This document shows positions 46,119-61,100 of a stretch of 64,000 nt of DNA, piece after piece. Numbering within the stretch: the first letter of the stretch is position 1; every line of letters begins with the position of its first letter. Under the pieces are notes generated by a model. The model had not been told where the DNA came from, did not search any database, and saw only the letters and a program-made list of their open reading frames with translations. The stretch is from Paragonimus skrjabini miyazakii (Eukaryota > Platyhelminthes > Trematoda > Plagiorchiida > Troglotrematidae). The position numbers and the translations under genes were made by a program. The DNA is taken from the NCBI GenBank assembly GCA_014338405.1, contig JTDE01000713.1, positions 19,025 through 83,024 of the forward strand, read 5' to 3'.

Positions 46119-49100
46119 CTGATAAAAGGGAAACGTAATCCAGAATGTTATGGACAAATCCAAGTAGATATTTCGGGCAAGTGGAAGCTTTTAGAGCTAA
46201 TGCTAGCTGAGCGTTTGTCATATCGAGACTTATACACTGAGACCACTAACAATTGGATAAAACAGCGTGGTGGCTAGGCACGAAATAAGAAAACCTTGAG
46301 AGTACTATTGAGTGAAGTGAGCAGGTGTCGTCTGCTCGACTGGGATCCTTATGATCACTCAAGTCGTTGGACAGAAACGTTATTCCAGATGGCAATGTTT
46401 CGCAAATCAGTGGCGTACCTGCGTTCATATCAGTTTTAGCTTTTCCACCTACACTCCTTTTTATCAATAAGTACCCATTTTAACAACGTTTTATTATTCT
46501 AGGATATCTCACGTCACAGTTTAAATGAGCGACGGCCCCAGCCGCAATACCTTCTGGTCACGCTGAAGACCGATGTATATGAATAAATGAGTGAACATTG
46601 TTATTCTATCGATTTTGGGAAAGTTGCCTCTCTTTTGTCAAATTGAGAAGCCTCGAAATGTAACAGGCCGCCAGCTCTGAGGGTGTTAGTAAATTAAAAT
46701 AACACACACCGACAATGAGTGGTGTTTGGAAATCAGTCCAACCCACTCTACCACAATGTCTAGTTATAGCATACATGAAATAGATATTGTCAAGTTACCT
46801 AGATTTAAAAGAAAGCATACGAGGGTATCAAAGCTCGAATTAACTAACAAAATCATTAAATTTGCCACACACTTCTGTCAACAGTTATGAGACAATTAGC
46901 TAGCCCGATAAGTAAAGGTGAAAATTATCTACGGTGATTAGAGATGCTTCGAGGCCACTTAGCATAGTAGTTCAGCCGAAAAGTATGAATGCTTCAACGA
47001 ACTCAGGACAACCATTCGTCACATACCACAATCTATGTTATACACAGCGAACTGCATTTACAGAGGTATGTTGCTGTGATGAGCAGAGACACGTCACATA
47101 CGTGATAACCACTGGTGAAGCGGCAGTTTCATGAAATTTGAATGAGTAACCAAATAAACACTTACAAGCCAACATTCCCACGGGGTGAGGTGCAGCTGCA
47201 CAGGCTTCATTGGTCCGGGTCCATTAACGTTCAGAAGCAAGTCAAAGGCCGGTTTGAGTTCGGGGCAGGTGGCGAACTGGTCAATACGCGCGAACAAGTA
47301 GAGACCGAGACGCGCACGGGATAAGGCGACTACGAGACGTCGTACATCACGCAGATGTCCAACCGTTCGTGTTCGAACCAGTGATACCAGTACGTAATCG
47401 TTTTGCTGACCCTGAGGTACATGGAAAATGATTTCAAGTAAACAGTATTCACTAGGCAAACTTTCGTCCCACAGGCTTACACACAAGTGATAGCGCGCAA
47501 AATGAAGCCACAACCAACAGCGGCTACGGTGTTACTTTACGAAAACAGTACGAAACGAAAACAGCTCTATAGGACCTGATAGGTGACGCAGTCAACGACT
47601 CTACTGTGTAAAAACGGAAGTATCCAAAGTCATCTACGAAAAAGGAGTACAAGAGGATCCCTTTGGCAAAATCATAGAAATCCCAAATACTGCAGACATA
47701 CATTCAACGTTGAGCAGTGTTGAAAGTATCACAGCACAGGCTGGTAGTGATCCTGACATTAATCTGGGAAATGATAGATGAGTGAATAAATGAATAAAGC
47801 AAGACAGTGAAACTTCATAAAAAGCGTCAACAGTCTCACGGATTCATGCTTGCGACGGAAAACGGAAGAGGTTATCCGACTGAACGGATGCTAAAATCAA
47901 TTGTTCAATATCACTTCATGAGGGAGCATACAGGGCAACTTGCACTTAGTGCAAAAAAATGAAGGTATATTTAATCATAACGAAGGCTTTTTGCTACCTT
48001 ATCTATGGCAGTGTCTGTCCACACAACATTAACAGAGTCTGGCCTTAGTATCACGGCTACATGACGTAAGAGATTAGAACATCAAAACCAAGAAATACGG
48101 TGAGTGATTTGTGTATATGAGAATAACCACTACAGTTCATCTGGCAGTTAACGATCCTACCGGTTACACTGGACAAGTGGTCATCGACAGAGGTACGCGA
48201 ATAACTAGTACTGATGAGATAGGATTAAATCCAAAACCCCACGCGTTTAGGCTCAGATAATCAAAACTGGGATGTCAACACACTACAAATAAACCACTTA
48301 CAGGTTAGAGCAAGAGAGCATTTGTATGACAGCTTTCTTGTTATCTTCACTTCTCTGACAACTTTGTCACACAATAGCCACATTTGTCCCCTGGACCCAA
48401 TTATCCATCGTGTCCCAAAACGTCTTCAGCTAGATGTCAATAGAGCCAAAAAGCTGACAACATCAAACCAAGCTAAAAGCAAGACTAAGCGTACACAGTG
48501 TAGCAAACGATGGACTGACATTTTTAATTCCGAGTTTAACCATCTACTCATTTGTACGGTTTGAGTGAGTATACCAACCGGCAATCCAATGATGCATCTG
48601 CCTCAATTTGATCTGCGTTTGTCTGTTACGTGCACTATATAAAATATGACCGGAATCCAAGGTTATTAGTGTTATACACAGAGCGGCGAAGACTATAACC
48701 GGTTTTAATCAGCGCTACGCGTGCGTCGATACATGAGGTCACTAGTGTGTGACCAAACGATTATGCAAGACCCCGCAATTACCACAGGGTTTTGACATCG
48801 AGTGATCGAAACAGGAAAGTAGCGCAGAAGATGTGAACCGAGATGAAATGAAAATATGTTAAATAACACAATAAACCGTTACATTCAACTGACCTGGAAT
48901 CGATCTACGGTAGTGATTTTGTCGGGAGATCCTAATAGTGGGTTATTCGCACAACGGGCAGATATGACGTCCCGTATAAGGTGTTTCTGTCCATTGTACG
49001 TGGTCAGTATGGTTATGCGTTCAGCCGGGTAGCCCAAAATACGCATATACATGTACACGGCCACAATGTACTCGGCTTCAGCGAGATTTTGGAAAAAGAA

Positions 49101-52100
49101 TGGACTAGGTTCGGATTCACCAACGCCTATGACGATAAGAAGAAACGTAGTGAGAGGGTTTTAACAAACTCAGTGAATGATGACGTCCAACAGTAGTTTA
49201 TAGAACAAATACGTCGTTAACCGTTTCCCAATAGTCAGTCATAAAGAAAGTGGCGAAGATAACGTGACCTACATCCGTTTATTTTAAACACTGGCCTCAT
49301 AGATCAGGAGCTCTTAGTGGAAATTGGTTACCAAAGTCAACCTGGTGGATATACTCTAGTATTGGCCTCAGGAAGCAAAAACATTACCCATTTGGGCATG
49401 GTCACACAACACTGAACAATGATCATGTAAGCATGCTGTCTGAACGGTTATATGTGACGCAAGAAACAGTCATGGCGTGATAGTCAAGCGCGCGCGATAC
49501 ACGGGGAGTCCAAAGTTTGATCCTTGAACCAGACCAACCGCTGTACTAAATATGCGTTCCGATAGATTGGAAACCAGAATACGCTGTCATCTTAAAATAG
49601 TCAAGGGTTAAAAGTAACGTTAAGATACGAAAGCTACGATGGGTCACGAATTGTGCTGAACAATTGACAAGCATATAACCAGGGTAGCCTACAATTCAGA
49701 TCACGATTTCAACCTTAATCATTCTTGTGACTTGCAACATCGGTTCATCGGTTTCTGGTGATATCGTTCACTTGTTACAAAGTCACGGTAGAACAACAAA
49801 AGCAAACAGTTACTATTCAATCAGTTCAACCAATATGAAAATTAACGGACACGACTCAGTAGCCGTCTCGGTTGCGAGATCCGTCAGGAGGATAAAAAAT
49901 GAATCAACAACAACGAAGTTTGTGATCCACGATCTACTGAGATTGTGCACAGTGTCTTCCGGCGAATATCAGAAGGCACATCATAAGCAATTACCTAAAC
50001 CAATCCAATAAAAGGTATGTGGTGCGAGCTTCTTTGGCAAATATTGATGATAAAAACGTACAATTATTGCCAACCTACGAGGTCACTCGCTAATTCAGGC
50101 AAACCAACCTTTGTAGTCGTCCACATTGATCAATTGTACATCGTAACGGAAACCAGGATTGGCCAAACGGAACTTTGGTTCCACGATCGTATGCGGTAGA
50201 TCGTGTAGACTTCGATAGCGCCAGCTATACAGGCGGGCCAGATTGGGTCGGGCTCGGCCCTGAGCATCCAACTGGACTGTAGGCACTCCAAGCTTTACAA
50301 GCCGCGTGAATAGGGATTGACCCATGTTGGAATAGTTGTTAAAGGCCTATAAGGAATGGGAATTAAATTGGGGGCGTGGTCACACATCGGTAGGGGTAAC
50401 AGAAAAATGGAATATGTATGCGACACATTTGTCAGCAAGCTGAAAAGGACAGCTATACATTCTAGCACACTCCTTCCAGGTATGAAGTTCAAACATGGAC
50501 CGACTGGTTCAGATAACTTTAGCACACTGTTGACGAAGTTCAGTATAGTATTTCACGGTTCATATAAATTGTTGGTGATTGTATCAGCCACTCAAAGTCG
50601 GAAGCCGATGTGGATGTTGGGCACATAATCTGGTTTCAAGAATTCCTTTTATCGTTGTTTGAACCAACCCTAGATAAAAACCGGGGACACACGGAAACGG
50701 TGCTGATGTAAACAGAAGTACTCTAATCAACCGACACAAGTTCGNNNNNNNNNNNNNNNNNNNNNNNNNNNNNNNNNNNNNNNNNNNNNNNNNNNNNNNN
50801 NNNNNNNNNNNNNNNNNNNNNNNNNNNNNNNNNNNNNNNNNNNNNNNNNNNNNNNNNNNNNNNNNNNNNNNNNNNNNNNNNNNNNNNNNNNNNNNNNNNN
50901 NNNNNNNNNNNNNNNNNNNNNNNNNNNNNNNNNNNNNNNNNNNNNNNNNATATTTCACAATATGGATTACGGCTCACCATCATGCCGAACCGCAGCAGAT
51001 CAACAAAAGAACAATTTGCTTGAAATGGCTATCAGTGAAAGAGTACCGGTGGGTAATAGTAGCACTGGCTACGTGTTACGACTGAATGAGCAGTCAGTAG
51101 TACTGTAGTACAGACGCAACCTTTTCATAGCACTATGCAGCGCGCACCGAAATAATGAAAACCCTATATACGTATAAGCTAGATAATGTGAAAATAAGTC
51201 GAAACGAGAACCAGATTAAGAAAACAGCCATGAATATTGGTTTACCTGATTCTGAACAACCGGAGGCAACTGGTGATGATCGCCGATCATTATCCAACGC
51301 TTCAGACGATTTCTCCCCGACAAATCCGGATTTTGCAGCAGCAGTGGTATAAAAGTTTCGATTTCCAAGATTTGTGCCGCCTCTTCCATCAATATCGTAT
51401 CATACGTAAAACCAAGCTGGACTAGATCGCGACGCCGCAAAGCTGCGTGCGTACAAGTCATTGCAATAATCTTGGCTTCTTGTACGAGCAAATAGTTCGC
51501 TCGTTCGGTTCCGGTACGCATCAGTTCGAATGCACGAAACTCGTCCAGTTGTACGAAGATAGAATGGAGGTAGTGAAAACAAGCGCGAGCCATGGCCATG
51601 TCTTCAGAATGACAACGACCCTGTTAAGTTTCAGGCATAATGGATCAGGAGGTATGATTACAAAGTCGAAAAAGATTACAAGCAGATGATCAACTTTAGA
51701 AAAATAGTCAGACAAAGTAGAAAACCACGACATCACAACCGGAGATGTAACGATCACGAGGAAATGCTCATAAATACATGCGTGATATGTGGATGAGATA
51801 CCCGAAGGATTACACGAAACGAGTCACACGTATTCACGACCATTAGGTGAAAAATTATAATAGATAGTAACAAACAGTATGTCCAGAGTAGTCATGATAG
51901 GGATCACATGAGTAATAAGGCTTATAAAATAATGCACAGCTGAATGCTGCTAAACAAAAATAATATCACCAAATACCAAAGCTACACCAAGCTATAGTAA
52001 ATCAAATCAAAACTTCCGAATGTAACATATTGCAACGGAAACTGAACCAGGACGAAATCAACATCGAACATTTAGGTTACAGATCAAGAATTCCAAAGTT

Positions 52101-55100
52101 TACAAGGTCTCTTAGTCCGTGTGGATTCAACTAGCAGCACCACGGCCTGGTGCACCCATCTGTCTACAATACAACCTCAGGTCTTCACACACCATGGCAG
52201 CTAGGTTTGTGCCTTTGTACAATGAATCCGATATTCGACAACTAGCGTCGCGTGCATTTAAAAGGAATTCACATCTAATATGCCAAATTTATGACTGAGA
52301 AGCTACGTCTGAACGAGAAGACGTTAACACGCAAACAAGTTAGTAACAATTCTCAACGTGTTCATAAATAGGGAAACGTTTTTATTACCGGAAACAACTG
52401 CACCACCACATCTTCCGGTGGGGACGCATGGCCAGTAAAAAACTCCATGAAAGGAAAGTGGGCGCGAATCAAAGTTGGATCGTAAGTCGTCGCATTCACA
52501 TCTGTTTGGGTGGTGTCCACGTTGGTTTGTGAACCGGGTTGTTTAATGTTGGCCGTAGTCATTTTACTGATGAAATCTTCCCAACGTGCGAGCACTTCCT
52601 GAACAAAAAAATACTGTGCAGTCTCACACGTATGCATGTTAATATTAGATAGGTCAGCATCTAGCTCGGCCAGACCCTCCGGGGTGTTTTCGAGGGCGGG
52701 ATCTACTGAGGAGATTGACTGGTGAAAGGTTTTAGCCAACCGCATCACCTAAAATAGAATGAGAAAATAATGAACCAGCGCAGTTGTCTGTAACAGCTGC
52801 TGCATTACCAGAAAAAGACGATGCACCAAGAGTGAGTACACAAGATAAGCAAGTTCTCTAGAAATGATGAGCCTCACGTGGCTGGTGTTCGATTAACTAC
52901 AGACCACAATTATGCATCAGCAACTAGTGAACTTAGAAGTTAATATAAAGCAACACTCGCGTTAATGATCGAGATACTGAAACAATCCACCGAATGACCG
53001 CCAGTCGATGCGCGGAAACACACTGCTGAATGTAATGTGAGCTAATACGACATTCTTGACAGAAAAATTCGGCGTACACAAACCAAAGCTGCGAAGATCG
53101 GCTTCTCCTAATTAATGTGGGTAAACAGAGACCATAACACCAACCAAAACCACCACCTCATTTCAAGGTCTGAACCGACAAAAGGTTTAATCAACCATCA
53201 AATCACAGCCGTCGAATCGAATGTTGTTCTAGTTGCAGTTTTCTGCCAGATGAAATTAAGTAACAGCGAAGCTATCCCAGATAGGGCGTTGACTTGGCAA
53301 TGGAGTCCCAAGGGCATAAGCAATTTTGAAACAAATGGTTCATTTCCAGAAGTCCAGCAACAAAATCAATGGAGGCACATTCCGCGACGTTAATTGGTAC
53401 AACAATACGAACGCTTTGAACATACATGCACATGTGGCTTGATTACGAGGAAGTAGAAAAGAAAGGTAAAAAAAGATGAAACACTGAAATTTCGGATAAG
53501 GTTATCAAAGCCACATAAACAGACTCAGCTATTACCGGCCTACTTACCGAAACAGTCGCAATGTTAACATGAACTGTCTATTGATACAGATAGACGGGCA
53601 GAGGCACATATGATAAAATCCGGGCCAGCTACAAGGTCGGTTCCCTGGTGCCCCTTGGAATAACACAGTAAGGGTTTGAGTGACGGAAACTCCGTGCCCT
53701 GTTTCAAGCACGGCCTACGTGACAGAGGAAGTTGGATATAAAACAGATATGGATAGATTTAGGATGGTAATTCCCCACCGCATACACAACCATTTTGGCA
53801 TCGGGGTGACCTGCAGCACTCATCAAAACTAAACGAGAATGTGTAAATTACGAAAGATGTGACGAGATTGCCTTAATAAGCAAATGACCGGTCGAACTGA
53901 GAGAGTCGAGACAGCTGAGAGAGAGCAGTACCCTACCATTTGGTGCTTCAGTCATTTGTGTATGGTTGTGTATCTAAATTCAATATACCTGTAAATCTCC
54001 CTTTTACACAATTTACACGTGCATCTGTGTCCAAAGCATGTAAACGTTGTGCCGGTTAACAGTTGCGGTCAATGTGAATCCATAATACTGTATAGATCTC
54101 GAAATGTGAAGTTAACAGCGAAGCGAACGTTACTAAGTGAAATATTCATGATCGGAATAGGGCAATTTCATAATATCAGTCCGAAAGGAACGTAACATGG
54201 AATATCACAAGACCCACATTTTAGGGTGCCTGTTAGTGGGTCGAAAATAAACTGACCTCTTGCAGAAGTTGGATGCGCTTAGTAAGGATATAATCTACAC
54301 GACCATAGCGGGAAAAATCTTTTTCAGTATCCAAACTCTCCTCGCCGTGACCGAGACGTAGCAGGTGGCGCTCATCCACATCCAACCCGATAATTTTCTC
54401 GAACAGTTGATTTAAAGCCTGGTTCGAATGAGTCACGATTAGAATCCTGAAAGGGAAGCGAACAGAAATGACGCAAACGTTGCGCAAAGAACAAAATCAT
54501 CTGCGAAAACACTATTATGGTGAGATGTTGAGTTGCTATCAACTATGTATCAAGCCGTTCGCCATGTAATCGTTTGTTTGTTGTGACGCTTACGCTCATG
54601 TATTGTGCCAGGTTCAGTGTGAGTGCAGGTATCACAAACACTGTGAGTGCGCACCAAAGTGACCCATTGAGTATTACATTGGCAATGCTTGGTACTGCGG
54701 TCCAGATATCAGACGTCACGTGATACAATAGGAAGGCAGAGAGGGAATAGTCCAACCGAAGAGTTAGCTTAGAATGAAGCAAGACAATGACCGTACGACC
54801 GACAGCGGCCTCCGCAAAAGGATACGTCACACATTTTTCTCGATTTACAGCAAAGAAAATGGAATACCTATTTGTGAGTCAGCATAGCAACATGAAACGA
54901 TGGCGACAAACATGGTAGCAGAAACTCAAGGGTGTCTCATACGCGGAACTGTTGACGCCGTACTTATGTCGCAATATGACAAATGTGTACTAGTGTGGCT
55001 AATGTTTTGGGTCAGTCACACAGACAATAGAAGTTAGAGTGACAATGATTGAACCGAAAATCCAGGTAAACACGAATTTAACATATAATGAAATGTTATT

Positions 55101-58100
55101 GAAACAGTCGGCTATTTAGAGATATGTTCGCTGGGCTGAGGTAGCCAGCTTCCAGTACGAATTTCAGGGAAAGTTACATGGGCGTTTAACTCAGACATCT
55201 TAAACGTCATACACTTACAACTGCAGTCATCAGGATAGTCGTGCACCACGGGGAAAGAGACTGGTTACTAAGAACAGACTTAATGGAAGCCCATGCATAA
55301 ACGAATAACCTAGATATTCACAACGTGGCAAGGGTAGTTATAGCACTAAAAAGAAGTCCTTTCACGAATGAACGACCACAAGCATGACTGTGAAAGAACT
55401 TAAATTCAGATCCCACAGAGTATGTCATTTACGATAGCAGCAAACGAACGAGAAATATCGCTTTCAACGGCGAAAGGTGCTTCCATCAGTGTGAATCACC
55501 ACTGGACTGTTGAAAATCCGAGCACCTAAGAATGGACATCTTTAGTTACATCACGTCGATCAGTATCAAACTAGTGTCCGGTTTCAAGATTAGATCAAAT
55601 GCCAGTTTCTAGACGTTCGCACCCTTGAACTTAACAGGATGATGCGTCGTAACGCTACGCGTTTTTGTATGTGTTTACTTGAACAATACACATAAACTGT
55701 TATGAGTGACCTGAAGTGGACCGGCTGAATTACCACCCAGATCACTGAAGTTGAATAGCTTGAGTTAATTTTTTTCTGAGGCGTTCGTTATGCAAACGGC
55801 TAACACGTACCAAATGATCAAGTTACAGACCTGACACGCAGTTCGACCAGCTTGTAGGAAGACTTACACAAAGTGTTGACTCAAAACTAAATCAGTGTGT
55901 GCCTGTTAACGATAGGTGAAAACACAGGGTACACTGTACAATCCAACCATTTTACGAATATTATGAAAGCATACACGGATTTGTATTGTTTTCGAGGATA
56001 TAAAACTTGTCATACTGACCCCATGAATGGTCTTCTACACAGCCACTTCAGTTTAACTCTCATCCTCAAATGGGGCAGAGACAACACGAAACTTTTACCC
56101 TAAATATGCTTACTAACCTGAGGATGAGATCACGGGAACCCATGTTCATCAATGACTTCTTGGCACATATGCAAATGCACGTCCATTATGTGGAATAGGG
56201 TTAGAATTTGAGACTTGTGAAAACCACTCACTTTGCCAAGGGAAACCTGTAGGTAGTAAATGAGTCTCTTTTCGAACAAGCTGAGTAAGAGTTATAAGGA
56301 AAAGTAGTGAGGCGTTTACATATGATACCTCAGTAGTGCCTAAGATAGGACCAATGACAGAGCAGTCAACACGGATCGTGGTTCAAATGACACTGTAGCA
56401 AAGGTATACACTAGAGACGAGTTCCAATAGAAACGAAAATTTATTCGAATGCTTTCCTTAGAACGGGGGCCGCTGTAAAAACCTAGCTGAACGCGAAAGC
56501 TGCGATCAAACATGAGTTGTGTTTCACTTATATCAACTAAATATCCTGAAGCTCAACAATGATCACTGAACTGTGCCAAACAGCACGAGTCGCTCTGATT
56601 TTAGTAATGATGAATAAAACCAACAACGGAGTCTACTTGTCACGGTGACCCAACCTTCGCAGAACGCACACAAAATTCGAAAACCAAATACAAACAACAC
56701 AGACACTGCAGAAACTTACCGCTGATTTGGATAATTGTGATAGAGATTGTGAATAATTTGCACCGCCACATCCGTCTTTCCCGTCCCCGGCGGTCCGACT
56801 ACCAGTGTCAGGCCAGGCTGCATCCCAGAGCGAATTGCTTCAATTTGGGCTGGCGTAAATGGAACACGATTACCAGGTTTCTTACCACCAGAAAACGATT
56901 GGTTTGGAATGTGACCGCCGGCACGGGCCAGCAAATGCCACGGCGGATGCAAAGGAGGGTCGTATGCTTCAGCCATTAGTTTCGGCAAGCAATCCGAAAT
57001 GGGTTTCATATCTTGTTTCACGACAGAATCTAGTTCAGATGCAGTAAGCATTTCGGTCGGGACCATGGCCTTCGCTATGGCGGTCGGATCCTCAGACAGG
57101 GGTGGGAAAGTTAGTCGATAAGGTGGAGGTCCGGGTTCGTCAGATTGATCTGAAAGGACAACAGCCACGCACGTGAAGACAACGTGAAGTATCAGTAGAG
57201 AACTAACACAACAGAACATTATATCCTTCAAAATTACATGAATAGGTGGTAAGACAAACGCACTAGTTAACATTTGGAGATAGGAAATATGTAGTGAACA
57301 CAGTCCAAGGAACACTGGAGTGGCAGCATGATTTTACAAAAAATAACACCTTGTTTGCAGGGGTGGGGAGCAAAATTTATTCATGTTCACATGAACTAAG
57401 TCGTATCAAGCTTTCCAGACAGGAGCGAACGTAACTAAGGACGGCATCCTCGACAGACAGACACCGAGCCAACACCAATCCACCCGAATGTCAAGTAGCT
57501 TTTCGATTCGGCTCGCTCGTATGCGTGACACGTTCGGCCAAACAAAATGTAAGCGTACGGGTTATGAATTCGAACAGCTGAAAAAGGTTTCTGGTTGTAA
57601 CGAAAATCTCATTGCCAATATTCGTAAAATCATATCACCACTTAACGCCACAGGTAAATCTTAACCAGCTAAAGCGATCTCCGACTTTGTTTGACCGCTG
57701 CTTCCGATGCAACAGAGCAACACAATCATCACAGCAGTTGAGTAATTGAACCGAGAATGACATGATTATGACGTTGGTAACTTTGTCGAATGACCTGGGA
57801 TAGGGTCAGGAATATGTTGGCTGTTTCCTTCCAGATCTAAGCAGACTGACATTATTCAACCTTTAAGTATAAAACCCAAAAATAACAGAATCACATATCC
57901 ACTTTCTGTCTGGAGTGAAGAATAAGTTAGGAAACACAATCGATAAGAAAATAGTGATGTACGTCCCCCTGGATACCTAATAGGCGGTGCAGAATCAAAA
58001 TGACTGAAAAAATCAAACAATTGTACATCGGAATAAAAGTTCACCAAAACCAAAACGGAGTAGGCCGTCACTATCGACAACACTTCTGTAATTCGAAGAT

Positions 58101-61100
58101 AACGGTTAGCTTGTGTGTCAGCCCATCAGTTACCGAACGAAATAACTGGGAGAGGGGGGGGGGGGAACAGACGAGAAAGTTGTGTGCAAAAATTATGGTT
58201 GTGACATCACTACCTTTTAAAGAGGCATCCTGATCAGCCCATCTGTAGCGACGTCTCTTGTCAATAAATTCGACTGCGTACTGCGGAAAAGCGGATAGAA
58301 GATGAGTAGAACTAAGGAAGGTATCGAACCAGTTTTGACGGACCTCGTAGACTTCGGGGTGACGCGAATAGTGTGCTGCTGCCGGGTCTAGATATCCCAT
58401 CAGAAGATCCAGCAACCATTCCGGTACCACTGAGCGGGTGTTCATGAGATCTCTACAAGGTGGAGGGAAAACGAGCCGCAGGAAAAGATGGTTAGCCAAA
58501 CCATCGTGCTGGTCAAAAGGTAAGCTTGAAAATCGACGGCGGGAAAAATAACGGATAAAAAGCTATTGTAAGCAAAAACGGGCAAGCTCAAGTACAATTA
58601 GAGATCAGATGACGAAGGCTATTGCCAGGCGAAATGATATGCAGGAAATACGTTAAAGTTGGGCAAACAGAAGAGAATCTCCATAAGAGTAAGCCGGTAT
58701 GCAAACATGAGGAGATGAAATGCTAAAAGATGAGGGACTAACGTTCAGATCAAGTAATTACCCAGACAAAATCAGCACTGACACAGAAACAACAGTAACC
58801 CATGAATCACACATAGTTACCTGATTGTTTCTAATACAGCTTTAAAATTATTCTCTTTAGGTTTGCGCCGGACAAGCACGTTAAACGTATCATACAAGTC
58901 TTCTGGCCTACTCTGTTCGGCCTCCGTAGCTTGAGCTTCGAGTACGCTAATTTCCTCGGCTGAGCGCCCCTCACGTTTTGCTCGTGCCACTTTAGCTCGC
59001 AACACTTCACCTCGCGTCTGTTCCGCTTTCAGTCTCTCAGCATCCAATTGATATTGAACTGGATCGAGACGGACACGCCAAGTCGGAAGAGTGTCAACGA
59101 GATTTGGTTTTTCGCCTATAAGCAAACAAGAATGAAATGAATGTATAGGGTGGTTCGTACATAGCAAAAAGAGCGATGATAAAAAATGCTGCTAACAAGA
59201 TTAAAATGTAAACATATACTTCTTAATAAGTAAACAAGTTGAATCGCTTCGTTGAATAACTGCAATGGGATACATAAATAGGTCTGATCAGCCAACAGGT
59301 TGTTCCGTAAATGAAATTTTCTTCACAATTCATTAAGTTTATATTCACAACAGAGACTTCAAACAATCACATATGTTCAACCAACTAACAGTTGTGTACG
59401 TAAATAAATTGGCTAAATTATACAATTGTGGTACTAAATGATTTGTTCCAAGAATAACGAAACAACCCGTATTTACCAGTAAGAGATCATTATCCGTGTT
59501 TCGAGATGCCAAGATTAAGAAATGTCACTGAGGACTGGCTCACACTGAACAGAACGGAAAACAGCCACTATTAGAAAACATAAGCCTCTTTCACGTCTTG
59601 TAGCAAGTGCTTATAAAAAGAACTAAGAAATAGAGAACAATTTGCCACTTTTTTGATAAGATATCGGCGATACCCAGATTTCAAGGTCAAGCCATTATAC
59701 GCGATCTATACCTTTTCCAGACTAAGATGTCTCTATAACATTTTAACGTGCCTCAATGTCAATTTAAGATATCTAAACGAAGGTTGGCCGAATTTCAATG
59801 GCAAACAGGGTCTCACGGCTAATGCATGCATAGGTAGGCTGATAAACACAAGGATTTATTGGCTTCTACACAGCGAAAGAACGCGGTCTCGCCAGGTACG
59901 GAGAATAAACAAAGTTAGCTCGCCTGGACCTGGGTCATCTTAAATTGACATTGAGACACACGAGTGATATTAAGATACCTTAAACTGGAAACGGTGTAGA
60001 ACAAGAAGAGGAAAGTCGATTTACTGAATGCATCGTTGAGTAGGGATGTGCCCCTTATACGCAGATATGCACCAGTGACTATCACATCAATACGTATGAG
60101 GTCCGAAGTTGAATACGAACAAGAATTACTATGAGTAAAAGGGCGGCTTTAGGATTTTCCCAGCACAACGGGAATCTTACCTTTTTTCGGCAAAAAACCC
60201 AAACGCTCTTCATCCGGCACAAGTTTACCTTCTTTGTCCACTTGACCTTCAATCTCACAGCCACGGACGTAGAGCAAACCAACCTGAGGAACAAAGTGGT
60301 CGGCGGGATCGTACCTAACAACCGAAAAGCATGACAGAAACGACGGGAATGGAAATACGTGAATTTGCTCTCAGACTTAAACAGGCGTATAAACAACATA
60401 ATCACGGCGGCTGGACTGAGTGCAATAAGTAATATTCTGTAGATGAGAAGGCCTTACTAAATTAGCATTAAAGGTTGGATGGGGAATATATCAAATCGTG
60501 ATTTTAATAAAATAAAAGGCAGAAACACACACCTTGGATTTTTGCAAAATCTCCTATGAGCATTGTGCCCGAAAAGACGGCTAACAACAAGCGCCTGCTT
60601 ATTGCAAAAAGAACCGTTTTAACCCACAAATACACCACTATACCGTCTAAGCCCCTATTCAGGTGATTGGTCTACAGAGCCCTAACATACACCCATGAAG
60701 TAGCACGTGAATAACTGATTTTACCACTATTTCATTCGAGTTAGGGTGATCATAGTTGTTGCTAACATACTAAGCGTATGAGTATTCCGGTGATTGGATT
60801 GTGGGTAGATCAAACAACAACCACATAATCAGGTTCAAACCATGGTAACAAATACACACTACAGGGAACGGAGAAACGCACCATCAACGGTATGTGCAGA
60901 GGCTCAAGGTCGCCTCATGCAATCATACACGTCTCATGCTATTTGCAAACGTGTGACTGATTAAAATAGAACAGCACGATACACTTCAACATTTATTACG
61001 ATAAAAAACCATGAACAGCGAGGCTTACTTCCAACCCTTGTTTTTTGTGGGCCTGACAGTAACCAGGAAAACGGGATCATGTCGACGGAGGCCAAGCCAC

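Noticed and set aside
46119..47165. A further small AQR exon between segments m and n
   Set aside because: Phase is already continuous without it and no conserved block was seen. Transcript evidence could overturn this.
56737..57047. Plus-strand frames over AQR segment g, and similar antisense frames at 51155-51425, 61011-61259 and 63414-63717
   Set aside because: Shadows of conserved minus-strand AQR exons. They have no independent motifs.
58154..58165. Run of 12 G as a regulatory quadruplex
   Set aside because: A single homopolymer near a splice donor. Chance or sequencing artefact is more likely.
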